DNA of 64,000 nt from Nonomuraea sp. SYSU D8015 (GCF_008065375.1 NZ_VJYI01000034.1:1-64000), one strand, 5' to 3'; counted from the stretch's first letter, positions 17,744-26,507 are shown. Made by a program: numbers and translations. Notes: generated from the letters alone by a model not told the origin.

Positions 17744-18961
17744 GTGCTGACCACCCCTGCTGATGCCCGCCAAGCCGCGCCGATGGCGCCGTCGCGACTG
17801 GCGTGGCTGGACGCGCTGCGCGGCGTCGGTGCGCTGGCGGTGGTGGGTGAGCATCTGACGACGTGGGCCATGCCCTGGTTACGCCCCACTTCCTTCAACT
17901 TGGGCGTCTACGGGGTGCTGGTGTTCTTCCTGGTCAGCGGCTACATCATCCCGCACTCGCTGGAACGGCACCGCGACCTGCGAGCCTTTTGGATCGGCCG
18001 CGTCTTTCGCCTGTATCCGCTGTATCTGGCGGTCATCGGCGTGGTGCTGGCATTGTCGCCGTGGATCGCGCTGCGGGCGGAGGTGCCCCGGGACGCCTCG
18101 GCGGTGGCCGCGCACGCCACGATGCTGCTGGATGTGGTCGGGGCGGGCGGCGTGCTGAACACCATGTGGACGCTGTCGTATGAGATGGTCTTCTACCTGC
18201 TGACGGGTGCGCTGTTCGCGGCCGGGGTACGGGAGGGGCGGGGCCTGCTGCCGGTACTGTTCGCCCTGGCCGGGGCGGTGGCGGGCGTGGTGCTGTCGGC
18301 GCCGCCGCTGTCGGGTGCGTGGCTGGCCTGGCTGTCGCTGGCCGTGTTCGCCACTGGGTTGGCGTGCATACTGTTGCGGCGCGCGGCCAGGGTCGCCGCC
18401 GTCGTGCTGGGCGTCATGGCGCTGGCCTTGCTGCTGCTGAGCAGCCGGGTGCCCTGGTTCGGCGCGGCGATCGTCGCGGTGATGTTCGCCGGCACGGCGA
18501 TCCACCGGTGGGAGCGCGGCCGGGGGCGGCTGTGGCCGGTGGGCATCGCGGCGGTGCTGGTGGCGGCGACGCCGGTATGGGCACTCAACGCCGGCTGGTG
18601 GTGGGTGCGACCACAGGTGTGGAGCCTGACCGTCGTACTGGCGGGTCTCACCTTCGCGGCCGCCATGGCGCTGCGGAGCCGGCGGGTGCCGGCCATGCTG
18701 GTCTGGCTGGGCGTCATCAGCTACTCCCTGTACCTGGTGCATCTGCCGATCCTGCTGATCGTCATGCGCCTGGTCGGGGAGATGCGCTGGGCGGCGTTGC
18801 CGGCGCAGATCGGCATCAGCGTGGTCGTGCTAGCCCTGCTGGTGCCGGTCAGTTGGGTGACGTACCGCTTCGTGGAGCGGCCGCTGCAGCGGATGGGCCG
18901 ACGCTTGACCGACCGGCATGATTCCGAGCGGCACGCCGGCGAGCCGGGCACGGCAGCGTGA
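17744..18961 (+). CDS. Acyltransferase 3 (OafA/YrhL-type) membrane protein
   Basis: The 405-residue protein has about ten hydrophobic segments. The N-terminus reads LAWLDALRGVGALAVVGEHL, with the R-G and His of the acyltransferase-3 active region, and later FWIGRVFRLYPLYLAVIGVV, the conserved R-x-R-x-x-R-L-Y-P-x-Y motif. Members transfer acyl groups to sugars or other extracellular acceptors. The soluble SGNH domain found in some relatives is absent. GTG 17744 is the start; an internal ATG at codon 14 is possible. The acceptor is unknown. Confidence 0.88.
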   Translation: MLTTPADARQAAPMAPSRLAWLDALRGVGALAVVGEHLTTWAMPWLRPTSFNLGVYGVLVFFLVSGYIIPHSLERHRDLRAFWIGRVFRLYPLYLAVIGVVLALSPWIALRAEVPRDASAVAAHATMLLDVVGAGGVLNTMWTLSYEMVFYLLTGALFAAGVREGRGLLPVLFALAGAVAGVVLSAPPLSGAWLAWLSLAVFATGLACILLRRAARVAAVVLGVMALALLLLSSRVPWFGAAIVAVMFAGTAIHRWERGRGRLWPVGIAAVLVAATPVWALNAGWWWVRPQVWSLTVVLAGLTFAAAMALRSRRVPAMLVWLGVISYSLYLVHLPILLIVMRLVGEMRWAALPAQIGISVVVLALLVPVSWVTYRFVERPLQRMGRRLTDRHDSERHAGEPGTAA

Positions 18962-19089
18962 ATCATCGCGGCCGGGCCTGGGCGTAGGCCAGCGTGACCC
19001 GGGCCATCGGCACTGCCCTGGGGAGACGAATACGGCGTGGCCGTCCCTGCGGGGCGCGGACGGTCATGCCAGGTCGTAGAGCAGGCGGT

Positions 19090-19425
19090 AGTAGGCGGCG
19101 TCGTATCGCGGGCGGTGCGCCGAGCAGCGCCCGGGCCTCGGCGAGGTCGAGATGCCGGTGCTCGGGAACCAGTCCGCCGGTTCCTCGCCGTCGGCGATGC
19201 GCTCGTCGGCGCGTTCGAGCCGCCGCTGGATGCTCCAGTCGAACGGGCACCGGCCCGTCGGCAGGGCGTCGTGGAGCAGGCCCAGCGCTGCGCCCAGGCC
19301 AGGCGTTTGGCTTCGCCGGGCAGGCCGATCTCCGGGGTGCCGGCGGCGACCCACTTGACGTATCTGGTGCCGTCGCGTCCGTCGTCGAGGCGGACGGTCA
19401 GGCCTCGGACATGACAGGACGGCTA
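19090..19425 (-). pseudogene. Aminoglycoside-phosphotransferase (APH(3')-like) remnant
   Basis: Three minus-strand frames together read like APH(3') enzymes. First comes VRLDDGRDGTRYVKWVA, with the kinase-lobe Lys, then LPGEAKRLAWAQRW. After a frame change and apparent deletion comes LLHDALPTGRCPFDWSIQRR. After a second frame change comes EHRHLDLAEARALLGAPP. These match the order of N-lobe, hinge helix and pre-catalytic helix in APHs. The catalytic HGD loop and everything after it are missing. The gene is dead, with at least two frameshifts and an internal deletion. Confidence 0.65.
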
Positions 19426-19426
19426 C

Positions 19427-20842
19427 TCATAGGATCATGCCCCTGCCAGGGGCACGGCCCCGCTGCCAAATGCACTTCCCAGCGCTGGTCGCAGAGGTCT
19501 GCGGCGGACCAGCGGGGATCGGCGGCCCGGTCCGCACCCCGGCGCGGGCATGCACGCGCGAGCGGTCAAGCGGCGGGCCCGGCATCGACGAGGGTGCCCG
19601 GGCCGGTTCCGGCACCGGCGTCAGACGGACCTGGGTGATGGCGTGGCCCTGGATGGCCAGGATGTGCAGCTGCCAGCCGCTGGTGGCGACGCTCTCGCCG
19701 GGTGCGGTGGGGACGTGGCCGAGCAGGGCCAGGATGAGGCCGGCGATGGTGGTGTAGTCGCCATCGGGCCGCTCTTCCAGGTGCACATCGAGGTCGGGCA
19801 GGTCGTGGACGGGGAAGGTGCCGGGCAACAGCAGGCTGCCGTCGGCCTCGCGGTCGATGGTGAGGATGTCGCGGTCGGTTTCGTCGTAGATCTCGCCAAC
19901 CACCTCCTCGAGGAGGTCTTCGAGGGTGACGATGCCGTCGATGGAGCCGCGCTCGTCGATGACGAGGGCGAACTGCTGGCGTTCGGCCTTGAAGCGGCGC
20001 AGCGCGTCGGAGACGGGCAGGCTGTCGGGCAGCAGCAGCGCCGGGCGGGCCACGTCGGCGGCCGTGACGGCGGCCTCGTCAGTGAGCAGGTCGCGCAGGT
20101 GCGCGATGCCGATGACCTCGTCCAGGCCGCGGCTGCCGATGATGGGGGCGCGGGAGTGGCCGGAGCCGGCCAGCAGGCGGCGGGCCTGGTCGATGGGGGT
20201 GTCGGCGTTCAGGGTGAAGACCTGGCGGCGGGAGATGAGGACTTCGCGCAGGACGCGTTCGGTGATCTCGACGGCGCCGGAGATGATCAGGCGTTGTTCC
20301 GGGGTGAAGCCGCGGTGGGTGGCGACCAGGTCGCGGATCTCTTCGGGGCTGATCTCCTCGCGGTGCCGGTTGGGGTCGCCGCCCATCAGCCGGACGGCCA
20401 GGTCGGTGGATTTGGCCAGCGCCCACACCACGGGGCGCGACAGGGTGGCGATGAAGTTGAGCGGCCGGGCGGCCAGCAGCGCCCAGGTCTCGGCGCGTTG
20501 CATGGCCACGCGTTTGGGGGCGAGCTCGCCGAAGACCAGGGTCAGGAACGGCAGCACGATCGTGACCAACACGATGGCGACCGGGCCGGCGGCGGCGCCG
20601 AGGAAGCCGAGCAGCGGCACCAGCGGCTGAGCGAGGGTGACCGCCGCGGTGGCCGAGGCCAAAAAGCCCGACAACGTGATGACGAGCTGGATGGTGGCCA
20701 GGAACCGGTTGGGGTCGCGGGCCAGGCGGGCAACGATCTTGCCGCCGGCGCCGCGCTGTTCCAGCCGCCGTGCCGCTCCCGCACCATCCAGTTCATCGCC
20801 GTCGGCCGCCAACGGGAACCCCGGCGGGTCCGACCTGCCCAC
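19427..20842 (-). CDS. CNNM/CorC-type (hemolysin-related) transporter, N-terminally truncated
   Basis: The 471-residue frame contains part of the CNNM membrane domain (RFLATIQLVITLSGFLASAT, FGELAPKRVAMQ), a pair of CBS domains (about residues 205-330, with IDERGSIDGIVTLEDLLEEV) and a CorC/HlyC domain. Intact members begin with a membrane helix ahead of the LxxxRDPNRF segment. Here the first 40 residues are hydrophilic and that helix is absent. The last 65 residues after VRLTPVPEP are low-complexity and look like read-through. It may be non-functional. Intact relatives are linked to Mg2+/Co2+ handling. Confidence 0.7.
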   Translation of the reverse strand: MGRSDPPGFPLAADGDELDGAGAARRLEQRGAGGKIVARLARDPNRFLATIQLVITLSGFLASATAAVTLAQPLVPLLGFLGAAAGPVAIVLVTIVLPFLTLVFGELAPKRVAMQRAETWALLAARPLNFIATLSRPVVWALAKSTDLAVRLMGGDPNRHREEISPEEIRDLVATHRGFTPEQRLIISGAVEITERVLREVLISRRQVFTLNADTPIDQARRLLAGSGHSRAPIIGSRGLDEVIGIAHLRDLLTDEAAVTAADVARPALLLPDSLPVSDALRRFKAERQQFALVIDERGSIDGIVTLEDLLEEVVGEIYDETDRDILTIDREADGSLLLPGTFPVHDLPDLDVHLEERPDGDYTTIAGLILALLGHVPTAPGESVATSGWQLHILAIQGHAITQVRLTPVPEPARAPSSMPGPPLDRSRVHARAGVRTGPPIPAGPPQTSATSAGKCIWQRGRAPGRGMIL

Positions 20843-21168
20843 GTGACGGACGTCTGCTCCCCGCGACCTCGCAGGTCGCTACACCTGGCCTGTGCCGGCC
20901 GGGGCCGCTGGCGGCCAGGAGCGGGCAACACCTCCCTCACCCGAGCGACCGAGGCGGGGCCGGCGGCGCGGACTGGTCGGCAGCCGCCGTGTCGTGCTCG
21001 CCGTCGACGATCAGCGGGAGCGCGGCACTGAGCGCCAGCGCCCAGCCCACCTCGACGGCACGAGCCTGCCATGGCGCTGCGAGGCCGCGGCCGGGGGCAG
21101 CGGGAAGGGGCAGCGGCATCGCGGTGAGCGATGATCTTCCCGCCGGACCTGGTGACGTTGGCGGCGGC
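20843..21168. other. 326-bp gap between two minus-strand genes
   Basis: This gap is where the missing 5' end of the CNNM-like gene would be expected, but no frame encodes the lost first helix. A short minus-strand frame (20937-21119) has one hydrophobic stretch, ALALSAALPLIVDG, with no clear family. The sequence is probably decayed. Confidence 0.35.
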
Positions 21169-21966
21169 TCAGACCAACGCGCCGGCCAGCAGGAAAATCG
21201 CTGTTCCGTGTGCGAGGGCGGCGGCGATGACGCCGCTGCGCAATCGCAGGAAGGCGCAGATCAGCCCCTCGTACAGGGTGAAGGCCAGCAGCGGCCAGCC
21301 GACGTCGGTCACCGTCGAGGCCAGGAAGACGTGGCAGGCCGCGAACAGCAGGGCCGACAGCACGGCCGCGCGGACGGCGCCGGCGTGCTGCTCCAGCCGT
21401 CCCTGCAGCAACCCCCGGAACAGCACCTCCTCGGCGAGGTTGCCCGCCAGGCTGAACAGCAACAGCACCGGCAGCAGCGTGACCGCGACCGCCCCGCCGC
21501 GTTCGGACAGCGGCGTCGGCAGTGAAAGCAGCAGGACCGGCGCGGCGGCCAGCACGCCGCCGCCCAGCCCGCAGGCGAGCGTGACCGGAGTGAGCCTGCC
21601 CCAGCGCACCAGCGAGCGAAGCCCGCCGTCCAGGCACAGCACGCCCGCGGTCGCCGCCACCGTGCCCAGGGCGAACACCAGCAGAACGCCCGCCTGGTCG
21701 GTGAAGCGCAGCCACGGCACCTCTCCCGCGGTGCCCAATCGCCAGAACCCGAGCGGCGTCATCGCATCCCTCACCAGGACGAAGCCGAAGACGAGGGTCA
21801 GGATGCGCAGCAGCGGGTCCCGCTCGGCGCGCGCCAGTGCGAAAGACGCGCCGATCAACAGCAGGCCGGGCAGGATCCGGGCGCCGTAGTTTAGGAGGTC
21901 GGGCAGCACGAAGACGTCTCCGTTCAGAGCGGGGAAGCGGGGAGAGGCGGGTGATCGGCCCGCCAT
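21169..21966 (-). CDS. CPBP-family intramembrane metalloprotease (CAAX/Abi type)
   Basis: The 265-residue protein has about eight hydrophobic segments and the CPBP signature: AEEVLFRGLLQ (EExxxR, about residue 184), FAACHVFLA (FxxxH) and ALAHGTAIF with a third His. These residues form the metal site of the Rce1-like family. Bacterial members include bacteriocin-immunity and protein-maturation proteases, but most are uncharacterised. ATG 21966 is chosen. It diverges from the TetR gene, sharing a 47-bp region with an inverted repeat. Confidence 0.85.
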   Translation of the reverse strand: MAGRSPASPRFPALNGDVFVLPDLLNYGARILPGLLLIGASFALARAERDPLLRILTLVFGFVLVRDAMTPLGFWRLGTAGEVPWLRFTDQAGVLLVFALGTVAATAGVLCLDGGLRSLVRWGRLTPVTLACGLGGGVLAAAPVLLLSLPTPLSERGGAVAVTLLPVLLLFSLAGNLAEEVLFRGLLQGRLEQHAGAVRAAVLSALLFAACHVFLASTVTDVGWPLLAFTLYEGLICAFLRLRSGVIAAALAHGTAIFLLAGALV

Positions 21967-21970
21967 CAAT

Positions 21971-22005
21971 AATGCGAGCTATTCTCAGTTTTCGGTACTC
22001 GCATT
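21971..22005. promoter_or_regulatory. Inverted repeat between CPBP protease and TetR genes
   Basis: AATGCGAG (21971-21978) and CTCGCATT (21998-22005) are perfect 8-bp inverted arms separated by 19 bp. They fill the intergenic space of the divergent pair. The arms may be the site for the TetR protein encoded immediately to the right, giving control of both genes. Confidence 0.5.
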
Positions 22006-22013
22006 GGAGGCTC

Positions 22014-22697
22014 GTGCTCACACCGCGTAAACAACCCCGCCAGCAGCGCTCCCGCGAGACGGTCGCAGCGATCCTGGAGGCGGCCGCTCAGCTTTTCCAG
22101 CGCCACGGCTACGCCGACACCACCACCAACAAGATCGCCGAACGCGCCGGGGTGTCCATCGGATCGCTGTATCAGTACTTCCCGAACAAGGACGCGCTGC
22201 TGGTGGCTCTTGCCGAGCGCCACCTCGCCCAGAGCGCCGAGCAGGTCGCCCAAGTCTTCGCCCGCGCCGCCGAGCATCGCCCGTCCCTGCACGATCTGCT
22301 CACCGACCTGGTGGGATGCGTGGCCGCGCTGCACACCGATCGGCCCGCGTTGCACCGGCTGCTGTTCGACCAAGCCCCCCGTACACCCGGCCTGGTCGCC
22401 CGCTTCCGCCAAGCCGAACAGCAGATCGCCCACGCCCTGGCCGGCGAACTGCGCCGCCTTCGAGCCGGTGGCCCTGATCCCGGATTGAGCGCGCTGCTGG
22501 CCGTCCAAGGCATCGAGGGACAACTTCACGGCACCCTGCTCGACCCACCAAGCGACCGCGACACCACTGGCCACCTGCAAGCCGCAATTCGCCTCTGGCA
22601 CCAGGCCCTCGCCGAGCCGACTCCACTACCAAGTGGACCGTCACGTGCTCCCCGCGCTCAACCCGCCAGACCCCAGCGCTACGGCAGGCGGAGATAG
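22014..22697 (+). CDS. TetR-family transcriptional regulator
   Basis: The 227-residue protein begins with a TetR HTH domain: TVAAILEAAAQLFQRHGYAD followed by KIAERAGVSIGSLYQYFPNK, the canonical recognition helix. The C-terminal domain is helical and probably binds a ligand. GTG 22014 is preferred because GGAGG lies at 22006-22010, though the spacing is short. An upstream ATG at 21972 would overlap the candidate operator. It probably regulates itself and the divergent CPBP protease. Confidence 0.87.
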   Translation: MLTPRKQPRQQRSRETVAAILEAAAQLFQRHGYADTTTNKIAERAGVSIGSLYQYFPNKDALLVALAERHLAQSAEQVAQVFARAAEHRPSLHDLLTDLVGCVAALHTDRPALHRLLFDQAPRTPGLVARFRQAEQQIAHALAGELRRLRAGGPDPGLSALLAVQGIEGQLHGTLLDPPSDRDTTGHLQAAIRLWHQALAEPTPLPSGPSRAPRAQPARPQRYGRRR

Positions 22698-22819
22698 GGC
22701 GCCGGGCCCGCATCTCCGCCCCACAGCTGCCCCGACGCGCGGGCCAGGCAATCCGCAACCGGGTCGCCCCTGGTCAGACAGCACAGGACGCAGGCCCCGT
22801 CACGTACTGGTAACGGCTG

Positions 22820-22848
22820 TTGACGTGGCCGACACGTGGACGTACTGT
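22820..22848 (+). promoter_or_regulatory. Sigma-70-type promoter of the LacI/sugar operon
   Basis: TTGACG (22820-22825) and TACTGT (22843-22848) are separated by 17 bp, close to the housekeeping consensus. The predicted start of transcription, near 22855, falls inside the first operator repeat, which suits steric repression. Confidence 0.6.
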
Positions 22849-22851
22849 TCC

Positions 22852-22879
22852 GTCAATCGATTAACGTCAATCGATTAAC
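22852..22879 (+). promoter_or_regulatory. Two tandem LacI-type operators
   Basis: GTCAATCGATTAAC occurs twice without a gap, at 22852-22865 and 22866-22879. Each copy contains the CG-centred dyad TCAATCGATTAA-like half-sites seen in LacI-family operators. They begin 3 bp after the -10 box and end 8 bp before the lacI start, so the adjacent LacI protein very likely binds here and represses itself. Confidence 0.8.
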
Positions 22880-22887
22880 GAGGAGCC

Positions 22888-23949
22888 ATGACAGCCACTC
22901 TGAAGGACGTCGCCCTCCGGGCCGAGGTGTCGGTCGCGGCCGCGTCGCTCGTCCTGTCCGGCAAGGCCGAAGGCCGGGTGGCCGAGGCGACCGCCGAGCG
23001 GGTCCGGATGGCGGCGGCGGAGCTGGGCTACCGCGGCAACCGAGCCGCCCGCAGTCTCCGCAGGCAGTCGGCTCCTCTGCTGGGCCTGCTGAGCCTGGGC
23101 GTGGCCACCCTGCCCTACGCCGGGGCGATGCTCGAAGCCGCGCAGTCAGCCGCGCGCGAGCACGACTACGACCTGCTGTTCATCGAGGCCGGCACCCCGG
23201 AGGACGCAGGCACCCCGGAAGCCATCGCCGAGAACCTGCTCCTGCTGCAGGAGCACCAGGTCGCGGGCATCCTGATCGCCTCCTACTTCCACCGGGAGCT
23301 CGCCTTACCGGCGCGACTACCCGCGCCCACCGTTCTCGTCGACGCGCTGTGCCCGGACCACGACATCGACTGGGTGGTGCCCGACGAGTACGGCGGCGAG
23401 ACCGAGGTCCTGGAAGAGCTCGCCCGCGCCGGCCACCGGCACGTCGGGTGGATCTGTCACACCATGCGATACCCCGCGACCAGGCTGCGGACCAAGGCGT
23501 TCGAGGACGTCGCCGCGCGCCACGGATGGGACGACGACCCGCGGCGCGTCGTCCTGACCGAGAACGCCGACGCCGCGGACGGCTACGCGGCCATGCAACG
23601 GCTGCTCGAGCAGTTCCCGAAGGTGACGGCGGTCGCCGCCTTCACCGACCGCATGGCCATGGGGGTCTACATGGCCTGTTTCGAGCGGGGCATCCGTGTG
23701 CCCCAGGACATGTCGATCGTCGGGTTCGACGACCAGGTCCTGGTGTCGGAGGCGCTCCGCCCCGGACTGACCACCGTGGCGCTGCCCCATCGCCAGATGG
23801 GCAAGTGGGCGGTGGGCCGGCTCATCGAGCGTATCGAGTCGGCGGAGGACCTGGGGGTCAGCCAGGTCCGCATCAATGGCGGCCTGGTCGTCCGAGACTC
23901 GGTCGCCGCTCCGCGCACTGGTCGGGTCAGGGCCAGCGCGCGGAGGTGA
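22888..23949 (+). CDS. LacI-family repressor of the sugar ABC operon
   Basis: The 353-residue protein has the LacI HTH at the N-terminus: TLKDVALRAEVSVAAASLVL, then a hinge with NRAARSLRR. A periplasmic-binding-like effector domain follows, with SIVGFDDQ and LRPGLTTVALPHRQMG near the C-terminus. ATG 22888 follows AGGAG directly after the tandem operators. The binding-protein gene starts 47 bp after its stop, so regulator and transporter appear cotranscribed. The inducer is inferred to be the transported sugar or a breakdown product. Confidence 0.92.
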   Translation: MTATLKDVALRAEVSVAAASLVLSGKAEGRVAEATAERVRMAAAELGYRGNRAARSLRRQSAPLLGLLSLGVATLPYAGAMLEAAQSAAREHDYDLLFIEAGTPEDAGTPEAIAENLLLLQEHQVAGILIASYFHRELALPARLPAPTVLVDALCPDHDIDWVVPDEYGGETEVLEELARAGHRHVGWICHTMRYPATRLRTKAFEDVAARHGWDDDPRRVVLTENADAADGYAAMQRLLEQFPKVTAVAAFTDRMAMGVYMACFERGIRVPQDMSIVGFDDQVLVSEALRPGLTTVALPHRQMGKWAVGRLIERIESAEDLGVSQVRINGGLVVRDSVAAPRTGRVRASARR

Positions 23950-23960
23950 GCAATACCCAC

Positions 23961-23979
23961 GCAACGGCGCAGCCGTTGC
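23961..23979 (+). repeat. Perfect hairpin between lacI and the binding-protein gene
   Basis: GCAACGGC (23961-23968) and GCCGTTGC (23972-23979) form an 8-bp perfect inverted repeat with a 3-base loop. It lies 17 bp upstream of the binding-protein start. It could be a processing or attenuation hairpin, or another operator. Confidence 0.4.
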
Positions 23980-23996
23980 CTCGCTTGGAGGGCATC

Positions 23997-25304
23997 ATGT
24001 CAATACTAGCCCGGAGCCTCCCCGTGGCCGCCCTGAGCGTCGCCGGTGCGCTGGCGCTCGCCGCCTGCGGCGGCGGCGGGACGAGCGCGGGGCCGACCGG
24101 TTCCGCCGCGGCCACGTCCGGCGGCAAGACCAAGGTCACCATGTGGACGCACAACGCCGGCAACGAGGTCGAGCTCAAGCTGGTCCAGCAGGTCACCGAC
24201 GACTACAACGCCTCGCAGGACAAGTACGAGGTCACAGTCCAGGCGTTCCCCCAGGCCTCCTACAACGACGCCGTCGTGTCGGCCGCGGCGTCCAAGAGCC
24301 TGCCGTGCCTCCTGGACGTCGACGCTCCCGTCATGCCGAGCTGGGCGTACGCCGACTACCTCCAGCCGCTGACCCTCGACGCCAAGCTCACCGACCCGCT
24401 GCTGCCCGGAGTCAAGGGCGTCTACAACGACAAGCTGTACTCGGTCGGCTTCTACGACGCCGCCCTCGGCATCCTGACGCGCAAGTCGATCCTCGACGAC
24501 AACGACATCCGGATCCCCACCGTCGACCAGCCGTGGACCCTGGAGGAGCTCGACGCGGCCCTCGCCAAGCTCAAGGCGTCGGGCAAGTACGACTACCCCC
24601 TCGACCTCGGCACCGGCTGGACCGGTGAGTGGTACCCCTACGCCTACTCGCCGCTCCTTCAATCCTTCGGCGGCGACCTCATCAACCGCACCGACTTCTC
24701 CACCGCCGAGGGTGTGCTGAACGGCCCGCAGGCGGTCAAGTGGGGCGAGTGGTTCCAGGGCCTGTTCAAGAACAAGCTGGCCAACCCCAAGGAGTCCGCC
24801 GACCGTACGGACTTCCTGCAGGGCAAGGTCGCGATGCAGTGGAACGGCTCCTGGGGCGTCGGCGACGCGATGAAGAAGTTCGACGACATCGTCGTCCTGC
24901 CGCCGCCGAACCTGGGCAAGCAGCCCTACATCGGCGCGGGCTCCTGGCAGTGGGGGATGTCCGCGACCTGCCAGACCCCCGAGGCGGTCAACGGCTGGAT
25001 CGCCTTCGGGCTGCAGGACAAGTACCTGTCGGCCTTCAGCGAGCAGCTCGGCAACCTGCCCGCCTCCGCCGGCGCGCAGGCGATGGGCGAGAAGTTCAAG
25101 GAAGGCACGAAGGAGAGCACCTACATCGAGCTCGCCCGCAAGTACGCGCTCATCCGCCCGCCGACACCCGCCTACCCGTTCATCGCCAAGACCTTCGAGA
25201 AGGCGGCGGCCGACATCATCGCCGGCGCCAACGTGCAGGACGCGCTGAACACCGCCGTCGACGCCATCGACAAGAACCTGGCCGAGAACGACAACTACCA
25301 GTGA
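23997..25304 (+). CDS. Sugar ABC transporter substrate-binding lipoprotein
   Basis: The 435-residue protein has a lipoprotein signal peptide with lipobox LAAC at about residue 22, then a Gly/Ser linker and a family-1 extracellular solute-binding domain (VTMWTHNAGNEVELKLVQQV onward). Aromatic segments such as WTGEWYPYAYSP and WNGSWGVGD could line the sugar pocket. ATG 23997 follows GGAGGG. It is followed by two permeases and a GH32-like hydrolase, so it probably binds a short oligosaccharide. No ATPase gene is present; a shared MsiK-type ATPase encoded elsewhere is the usual solution in actinomycetes. Confidence 0.9.
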   Translation: MSILARSLPVAALSVAGALALAACGGGGTSAGPTGSAAATSGGKTKVTMWTHNAGNEVELKLVQQVTDDYNASQDKYEVTVQAFPQASYNDAVVSAAASKSLPCLLDVDAPVMPSWAYADYLQPLTLDAKLTDPLLPGVKGVYNDKLYSVGFYDAALGILTRKSILDDNDIRIPTVDQPWTLEELDAALAKLKASGKYDYPLDLGTGWTGEWYPYAYSPLLQSFGGDLINRTDFSTAEGVLNGPQAVKWGEWFQGLFKNKLANPKESADRTDFLQGKVAMQWNGSWGVGDAMKKFDDIVVLPPPNLGKQPYIGAGSWQWGMSATCQTPEAVNGWIAFGLQDKYLSAFSEQLGNLPASAGAQAMGEKFKEGTKESTYIELARKYALIRPPTPAYPFIAKTFEKAAADIIAGANVQDALNTAVDAIDKNLAENDNYQ

Positions 25305-25307
25305 TCG

Positions 25308-25322
25308 GCCCCGGTCCGGGGC
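25308..25322 (+). repeat. Short hairpin after the binding-protein gene
   Basis: GCCCCGG-T-CCGGGGC starts 3 bp after the stop of the binding-protein gene and precedes the permease genes. Without a T-run it is more likely a partial terminator or mRNA-stabilising hairpin, of the kind that lets binding protein exceed permeases. Confidence 0.45.
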
Positions 25323-25364
25323 GTGCCGCACCCGCCCCGGACCCGCCCCACCTGTGAGGTCAAC

Positions 25365-26507
25365 GTGTCCCTGACGCATGCCCGCGGCAGACCCAAGCGA
25401 TCCGTCACCTACATGCGGGACCGCCCCAGCCGGCGGCCCGGCCGGCCCGCCGACCGCCGCAAGGCCGAGGCGAGGACGGGGCGGCTCTTCACCGCCCCGG
25501 CGATGTTCCTGCTGCTGATCTTCCTGATCATCCCGATAGCCCTGGCCCTCAGCCTCGGCTTCACCGACGCCAAGCTCTCCTCGCCGCAACCCACCCGCTG
25601 GGTCGGCCTGTCCAACTTCGAAGAGCTGCTGAGCATCAAGCAGGTCACTCTCGACGAGGCCCGCGTCCGCGAGCTCGCGGGGCCCGACGGCACCGTCCGC
25701 ACCGCCCTGCGCAGCCTGACCAAGAACGGCAGCGGGAGCCCCTACGAGGGCATGTCGGTGCTGTCGGACTCCGTCGCGGCCGACGGCAAGAGCGGCAGCT
25801 TCTGGCTCGCCGGCGACCCGCTGTTCTGGAAGTCGCTGCGCAACACCGCCGTGTTCGCCCTCGTCGTCGTCCCCGTCCAAGGAGGGCTGGGCCTGCTGCT
25901 GGCGCTGCTGGTCAACAGCAGGTTCCGGGGGCGGGTGTTCTTCCGCACGGTGTTCTTCCTGCCCGTGGTGATGTCGATGGTCGTGGTGTCGATCCTGTGG
26001 GCTTTCATCTACGAGAAGGACGGACTGATCAACAACGCGATCAAGGCCGTCTACCCGTCCTGGGACCCGATCGCCTTCCTCGCCGACCCGTCCACCGCGC
26101 TGCCGGCCATCATCGTCATGTCGATCTGGCAGGCCGTCGGCTTCCACATGATCATCTGGCTGGCGGGGCTGCAGACCATCCCGGCCGAGCTGTACGAGGC
26201 CGCCAAGATGGACGGCGCGGGCCCCTGGCGCACGTTCACCGCCGTCACCTGGCCCGGGCTGCGGCACACTTTCGTGTTCGTCCTGGTCACCATCACGATC
26301 GCCGCGCTCGGACTGTTCACGCAGATCAACGTCATGACCAAGGGCGGGCCGCTGGACTCCACCTCCACCCTCGTCTACCAGGCCTTGGTCGAGGGCTACG
26401 GCAAGCAGCGCATCGGGTACGCCTCGGCCATCTCCTTCGTGTTCTTCGTGCTCGTGCTGTGCGTCGCACTCATCCAGCGCCGGCTGACCAGGGAGAAGGA
26501 CGCATGA
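25365..26507 (+). CDS. Sugar ABC transporter permease (MalF/UgpA-like)
   Basis: The 380-residue permease has six or more hydrophobic segments and the EAA loop (ELYEAAKMDGAGPWRTF) that contacts the ATPase. A roughly 100-residue soluble insert (about residues 65-165, including VRELAGPDGTVRTALRSLTK) lies between the first two helices, as in MalF-type permeases with a periplasmic loop. GTG 25365 is chosen because it is preceded by GAGG. It overlaps the next permease by 4 bp (ATGA). Confidence 0.9.
   Translation: MSLTHARGRPKRSVTYMRDRPSRRPGRPADRRKAEARTGRLFTAPAMFLLLIFLIIPIALALSLGFTDAKLSSPQPTRWVGLSNFEELLSIKQVTLDEARVRELAGPDGTVRTALRSLTKNGSGSPYEGMSVLSDSVAADGKSGSFWLAGDPLFWKSLRNTAVFALVVVPVQGGLGLLLALLVNSRFRGRVFFRTVFFLPVVMSMVVVSILWAFIYEKDGLINNAIKAVYPSWDPIAFLADPSTALPAIIVMSIWQAVGFHMIIWLAGLQTIPAELYEAAKMDGAGPWRTFTAVTWPGLRHTFVFVLVTITIAALGLFTQINVMTKGGPLDSTSTLVYQALVEGYGKQRIGYASAISFVFFVLVLCVALIQRRLTREKDA

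Noticed and set aside
17554-17763. A 69-codon plus-strand frame between the GH43 and acyltransferase genes
   Set aside because: It has no family resemblance, no ribosome site and overlaps the start of the acyltransferase gene.
20937-21119. A 60-codon frame with one hydrophobic stretch as the missing CNNM N-terminus
   Set aside because: It is separated from the CNNM frame, lacks the expected sequence before RDPNRF and could arise by chance in GC-rich DNA.
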